Notes under the pieces: model-generated
Seen by the model: the letters and a program-made list of their open reading frames with translations, nothing else
Database searches by the model: none
Told to the model about the DNA's origin: nothing
Assembly (NCBI GenBank): GCA_900708905.1
Contig: CAADRB010000002.1
Location: forward strand, 2,617,705-2,681,704
Length of the DNA: 64,000 nt
Reading direction: 5' to 3'
Source: Hymenolepis diminuta
Lineage: Eukaryota > Platyhelminthes > Cestoda > Cyclophyllidea > Hymenolepididae
Translations under genes and position numbers: made by a program
Shown here: positions 57,849 through 64,000 of the stretch, piece by piece
Position numbering within the stretch: the stretch's first letter is position 1
Layout of the letters: the number at the start of each line of letters is the position of its first letter

Positions 57849-60800
57849 GGATTAAAAAAAATCAAATAGGTACTGAGAATGTTAATGCATTGCGTAATAA
57901 ATAAAGACAAAATTTTTAAGATAACAATATGATATATGATCGTCTAACGGATAATTGACCACCAAAGCATATAATAAATTTTATAGGCATACTATTCAGA
58001 GTACTTTGGAAAGATACCCAAGTCCTACCCATTTTCGTTTCCTTGTGCTAAATTTTTTAGAGAGAAACTGTTTGTTCAGCCGGTATAAAAGCTTTCATAT
58101 AATGCTGTCATTGTTTCAAGGTTAAATAGCGTAATATTTATTACGTTTTGAATGATTTATGAAATTATCATGAACAAAACCAAATTTATTTACAAATACT
58201 AACACTCAATTTTATTTTAGTTTCTTTAGTAGATTTGAGACGTTCATTATTGTAACTTAATCACGCACTTTACTATCTTCTTGAAGAATTTGGCATTATC
58301 CATTAAATATAAAAATAATCAGGACGAGCATTACTAATTAAATGAAGCTATTTTTCATGAACGTATTTGGAAATTTTCAAACATTTCAAACAATTAAAAT
58401 CAAATTATTATGCAACTATTTTCATTTGAGTTTCATTTTTTATCATTTTCCTACATTGCTAAATTAAATTATTTATTTACATAATGGCCTTAGACAATTT
58501 CGAATCAAGCGGACATTTCGGTTTATTAATAATTAAGGAATATATTGAAACTCTTAATGAATACCATATCTTGGGGTAGGTATTAGAAGAGATACATTAT
58601 ATTATTAACGATTGTTCACATATTTTCGGGCTAACTTGGACTCTATTTGTATGTTTTAGATTAAGCTCCTGCATTCAACATTTAATTGATTGTTTATTAT
58701 GTGAATAAATGGCCAGATAATATTTAATGCCCGAAATTTTTCATTTGTTCGAAAGCCCGTAAAGTGTTAATGAAATTGTTGGCATACATGAGCATTTGTG
58801 TAAGTTCTATTTTCTGCCCATAATACAAACAAATTCTCTATACCGTAAAACAACTATCAAAAAAAGTTAAAGCATGAGTCTTCTTGTTATGTGTTCTATT
58901 CTCAAGTTTCCTCTTAGGAAATATAAGAAAAAACGTCCACCTATTTACATTCAAAATTTTCAGTAACTTTTAAATCATCCTGTATGCTTATCAGGTGTTT
59001 CACTGCTCAATATATCATTAATTTCACCTTCTTCTGTAATAGCTTGTATTTTATGGCTCAATACAATTAAAGGCTAATTGAAGAGGAACTGTTTTGATCT
59101 GCTCTCCTCTACAGGATACCATAAGTGACTCTTGGATTCCCTAAGAAATTGCATTAGGTACAAATACGACCCGACAACACCACAATACAAAACTGTCCAA
59201 AACACCATACCAAAATAAGACATGCATTTTTGCATCGATAGGCCGATTTGTATTATGCGCCATTTACAAACGTAACGTAAATGAATTCGTCCGAATAAAA
59301 GGGAAGTAAAAGTAGCAGGAATTAAAGGTGGATAACAAAGAATCTTACATATAAGAATTATTTTAGGGAAAGTATTTTTTTTCTTATATGTAGCAGAAAT
59401 GGATAGAAGAGTATCCCGTTTTCTCACCCATTTTATCCCATGTATACCTTGTCTGCCGCTGTGTGATGCTATTGCTATCTTAAGAATATCTTTATATTAA
59501 TTTTACAATAATTCGCGTTTATTCAGTTGCTACTGCTAAATATTAAATATATAATAATAATATATATAATAATAAATAATATTAACTAATGTTTGATATT
59601 TCGGAGAAAAGCATAGTATTAATTTTATTAGGGAGACAAATTGTATATGAGCATTCATCTACAATTTGCGGAACTTCCCCACATGTCATTACAAACCCAT
59701 GTTTTTAAGTTTTGGACAACACTTCTTAACGGCATTACTACTAAATGAGTACGAATTTCTGCAATGATTCATGGACCTCTTCGATTTCCAAATGTCATAA
59801 TTTGGCATATTCTTGAATACTTAAGTATCTGAAAATCTTTATTGGGAGTTACTCTTCAAGCAGTCTGATTTAAGATACTTTTTCAACCACAAAATATAAG
59901 GGAATATAAATTCATAGCTGGGAGGTGGTAATAATATTCATTATTATATAACCCGAAGTACAATATTGATTATAAGGTTGGTCTGCCTCGGAAATTCTCA
60001 TTGAATGCATCATGGGACGTTCCATAAATTGCGACGTCAAATTCAGACTGGTTTAGTTACGGGAAGTTGTTTCCTGCCAGAGTTAAAGCGTGGGATCGGC
60101 TTCCTGTCTGTGGTAAGCAGCGGCATTTCCACTTTCATTTTTTTCTTGCAAATAGTGACTAGTATAGAACTATCATGATATTGAAAGAAGTGGGTTGCAT
60201 TGAATCTAATGTCTGGAGGTGGAGTCCGGCTAAGGTTCCACCAAAAACACACACACCTCGTCGAATTTAAAGAATCAAAGTAGCATCCGTCATAAAAAAG
60301 GAGAAGAGGTGGTCATGTTTTTAGGGGTTAAACACATTTATAAGCGCAATGTGCTAATAAGCATTTTTATATTTATACAAATTGAAACTAACAGAAGTGT
60401 TTAAGGATACAAGTGACTGGACAAAATATAGATATGACAGATTGCACATCGGGGTCATGTCACCTGGCAAAACATATAAATCGGATGTAAAATATATTTG
60501 AGAGAAAAATTCACCCTAACTGCATATGTGTTTCAGTAGTGCGGGGTTCAGTGTGAACGTCAGAAAAAGAGATCGATCGACGTACATCTAGAGATGTGAA
60601 CGGCCAACCGTGGCGATAACTTCTGATCTACATGAGATAAGGTAGAATGTGGGTTTATCATAAGAGAGGTTTCATTATACCTTCCCTCCACTCAAATCAA
60701 TTGTTTTCAACAATTTATTCCACTTTGGGAGGCTAAATATAAATACTCGACATTCCTTTGGACCAATGTATTAGTCCAAACAATTTATTTGCAACCTGAA

Positions 60801-63800
60801 TTTTGATTTATTCAGAACATTGAGAGGATAATATTTAGAAGGAATTGTTTGGCATACTACTATACGTTTATTATTTTTAGGTCAGTAAAGTAGCAGATCA
60901 GTTGTGTTAAAACCGTTGAATACAACTTAATATGTAATTTTATTCGTAAAATTCCTTAATTAATAAGCAATTTTTCCTAGAAGCATCTGGATTAATAACC
61001 AGATTTCTGTAGGCCTCTAATTCAACAACTAGAATTTCGACTTTAAACAAAATTTTAATAACCAGTAATTATATTTTCCGAGTTTCCTTCAGTGTTCACT
61101 CAGTTTATATTTGCTTACTACACTGATTATCTTTAATGCCGCTTTTACATAAAGAGAAGGTGAACTGAAGAAATCAGTGAAAAGAGCACCTTGCTGGCTT
61201 ACATCGAAATATGTCAAATGTATGTATTTCGGACAAATGACTAAATATAAAGGAAAATGGCGGTCCATTTACAATATATTAGGGAGTAATTTGAAAAATT
61301 ACCTGAATTTATGGCATACTTTCTTATAATTACATAACGATACTTCCTTATTCTTTCACATATTTCCGTCTAAAATGTCACCTAGCGCATACTCAAGGAC
61401 GAACATTGTGAAAAGAAGCATTAGGCCCAACAGGAATGTATAAAAATTATGGGGTCTTCAGTCAGGCGATTTTAAGTCGAGAATTTCCAGCAACCCTTGG
61501 TGTTTTGAGTTTTTTATAATAGACAAATACATGTGAACTTATGTTGCATCAAGTGAAGATTTGATCAATACCCATTTTAATTCAGGTAATACCGTTTAAA
61601 TTTTATTCAAATCGGTCGCATTAAGTATACAGAACAATCATCAGTTCGATTATTCTGTAAATGTGAAAAATAATGATGTTCGAGGTGACAAATGTCTAAA
61701 TTCAAACGATTTCTTGAATAACTAAAACCTCTTATCATTTCATCAGGGACATATAGGTAAGTCTCAACAGAACACAATTATATCAATCATTTCTGATAAT
61801 GAGAAAACATAAAGTACAAAGCAATAAAGTGTATAACTTTAAGATCTAAATTTATCAAATCTATCTTATTATTTCCTCCGTTAAATAAAAATAAAACCAA
61901 ATCTCGATTATTCAATCCTTTATATCGTAAAAATGAGATTATTGGCGTGTTTGGATTGTATGATTTCTTCGCTTTTAAAACTTCCTCAAACTGTTCAGTT
62001 GATCGAACATAAGCATGTGGTTTCAGATTTTGATCCCGTCTTCAAATATCACTAAGAAAATGCCAAAATGAACTTTGATTCTAAATGCTTTTGAAAGATG
62101 TACTCCAAATAAACACTCTTCATTACTGTATACGATTCTGTTTGACGATTCTTCTAATGAATATTATTGATTATATATATATAATTTGATTTTACGAGCG
62201 TGTCAATGGGTTCATTAATAAAAATATTTAATTGATATAGATAATATCATATCTCCAGATTCATAGGGTTTATTAGCCCAAGACGAATAGATGCTGACGT
62301 AGTTGGTCAGAAAGACTTTTGAGTTTAGCATTAGATCGCATGAAGTCTGAGCTGATAATGAGAGATCTACCAAGATAACGATGATAATTTACGTCGACTG
62401 ACGCTGATTCGATACTTTAGTCTGATTGGAATGGGATTTTCAATTCAAGTCACTTAGCCACTGAAATTTATTTATGAAGTGTTCATTTAATATGATGGGA
62501 ACCGTCATTTGAACATGAATTTGAGCATATGCATTTTATAAATGATAAAATAAAGGCAAAATATTCATGAAATGGGTGTCCTTACAACTTTAGATAAGAC
62601 GAAAATCCATGATATCCTTCTCGTCAGAGTTAGTACTGAAAGTAGATTAAACCCTTTAATGCAATATTGGCCTCCAAAGACGAAAGATTAAATTTCTTCA
62701 GTGCAGGGTATTTAAAACTTGCTTAGATGTTGTCCCTTCAAGTCATTAATATACATGTTAGGCAGAGGCGCTGACTAGACTACTATAATGGGAAAAAATA
62801 GACCCAGAGTCTAATTAGCAACTTGAAAAGTTTCCAGATAGAGAAGAATGAAACTCTGTAGGAAGCCCGATCCAAATAGGTGTGTATTAAGCAATGTCTT
62901 ATAGATAAAACGATAAAGAATGAAGGGGTCTAAAAATCTAACAAGTGTGTTGGATTGAGAGATGGTTCAAGAAGCATTAAAGGGTACAAAGAGTGAGAGG
63001 AAGCGAGCATCCTGCCACAATGACCAATACCCTCTCCCACAGCGTAGGATTTCGGCTGAGTATGTATTGGCATACTCTAGTAGATAATTCTTGTTGATTT
63101 GTATACTCCCGTACTGAATAATGAATTTGACGACTTAGCCTACTTCCAATTCTTCAGTAGCAGCGTGCTTAGGGGCTTATTGCACATCACTTCGGAGTGA
63201 GATAACGAAAAGCAAACTAATCATAGCAAAAAAAGTGAAATTCTCTAATCGGAGAAACTGAATAAGAGTGTAGAAATTAAGATAAAAGGAAACCGGAGGT
63301 ATAGGGATAATTCGCATTCATAACACAGACAGTGCTATGGATCCAAAACTCTCTGACGGTCTCCAAGTAATCTGAATAACCGTCAGCACCAGGTAATAAA
63401 AATCATCACTTTACGATAGTAATTTAATATAAAAATAATCTGATTTATTTCTTCTAAATGCCAGAACTGGATTCATACTAGTTTAAAGACGTACACATAT
63501 GGGAAATAGTTAAAATGTGCCTGTAACTAAAGATAATATTTGTTAAAAGTTTCTATAGTGACAATCTGCCAAATTTACAGATTTACATAAATCATCAGTC
63601 TAATGCAACAATGCAACTGTTTCAACCAACTCAAACTCAAACTCAAACTGAAACAATTGAATGCAATGTTGTTAATTGGGTGCGAATATTCACAAGGGAA
63701 GAAAATAATGCACTTAAATTATTACAAAGGTCATAATAATATAAATTTTACAAGCTCAGAAGACTTCACATACTCCATCTCTTGATGCTTCAAATCCCAT

Positions 63801-64000
63801 AACGAGGTGATTAAAGCAACTGTAATTTCGTTAATGAAGCAACTTTAGGAGCCAAATCAAATTAGGCTAGATATCCTCCTAGGAAACTAGTGTTCATAAG
63901 TTTAACAGGATACAACAGCCTTTAGCAAAGATCACAGGTTAAGGGGAATCACAGATTTACTGGACAATTGAGAATGAACCAGAGGAGAAAGGAGGAGGCC
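57849..64000. other. Gene-poor region
   Basis: AT-rich, with no recognised gene. Noted: (AT/TAA)-rich runs near 59545-59580 and (AT)n near 62173-62185; a decayed SINE-like stretch near 60540-60720 ('gtgaacggccaaccg'); four CTCAAA-type units near 63628-63652; an R3 fragment near 63890-63925 ('taacaggatacaacagcct'). COASY's promoter should lie just above 57848, but no core element is clear. Confidence 0.5.
59074..59427 (-). CDS. Possible small membrane protein exon (uncertain)
   Basis: 117-codon frame whose C-terminal half contains one convincing hydrophobic helix (FGMVFWTVLYCGVVGSYLYL), followed by a polar tail (RESKSHLWYPVEESRSKQ) and a stop, like a small single-pass membrane protein. The N-terminal half is low-quality and probably intron. 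No clear acceptor, no homologue recognised. Could be chance. Confidence 0.2.
   Translation of the reverse strand: MRKRDTLLSISATYKKKNTFPKIILICKILCYPPLIPATFTSLLFGRIHLRYVCKWRIIQIGLSMQKCMSYFGMVFWTVLYCGVVGSYLYLMQFLRESKSHLWYPVEESRSKQFLFN

Noticed and set aside
52043..60252. Possible relation between minus frames at 52043-52258 and 60043-60252 (FNAT near a Pro/Arg-rich start)
   Set aside because: Similarity is limited to a few residues and scattered bases; not enough for a repeat call without an alignment.
1..64000. CRISPR arrays, operons, bacterial promoters, rRNA
   Set aside because: No spaced direct-repeat array, no ribosomal RNA core sequences, and all genes are intron-bearing eukaryotic ones.

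Overview
This is nuclear DNA of an animal, most likely a parasitic flatworm and more probably a tapeworm than a fluke. The reasons are an AT-rich background, intron-rich metazoan genes mixing 35-75 bp micro-introns with multi-kb introns, and a Ty3/gypsy element that resembles the CsRn1/Kabuki lineage (a TGGTGACCC primer site, which fits tRNA-Trp priming). The genus cannot be fixed from sequence alone. Gene names come from recognised family motifs; exon borders come from reading frame, splice sites and phase.

Layout. 1-1.2 kb: a solo LTR with a short 5-bp-TSD repeat (R1) inside it, then a second R1. 5.2-13.6 kb (+): an AT-hook protein with seven C2H2 zinc fingers, one finger per exon, every intron in phase 1. 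16.3 kb: solo LTR. 19.6-24.2 kb (-): RING1/RNF2-type Polycomb E3 ligase, head to head with 25.2-33.2 kb (+): PIGO, GPI ethanolamine phosphate transferase 3. 34.2-36.7 kb: a 2.5-kb inverted copy of most of the coenzyme A synthase gene (COASY), lacking its 5' end. 37.6-38.0 kb (+): last exons of an unrecognised gene. 38.9-39.8 kb (-): a Ser-rich protein with a KH-like C terminus, head to head with 40.5-41.5 kb (+): a PEA3/ETV-type ETS factor. 42.4-48.3 kb: a decayed gypsy element whose 5' LTR was hit by a mariner. 48.8-51.5 kb: a diverged inverted repeat with a nearly identical core and an R1 nested in one arm. 53.6-54.0 kb: solo LTR with a good TATA box. 54.7-57.8 kb (-): the complete COASY gene. 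57.9-64 kb: no recognisable gene.

The genes are ordinary housekeeping or regulatory ones (chromatin, GPI anchors, CoA synthesis, transcription) and do not form a pathway. The most notable structures are the ungapped, apparently identical COASY inverted duplication around an 18-kb loop, the R1 family (TG...CA ends with 5-bp near-matching flanks in three of three copies), the mariner-in-LTR nesting at an exact TA, and the modular zinc-finger gene. No new defence or enzymatic system was found.
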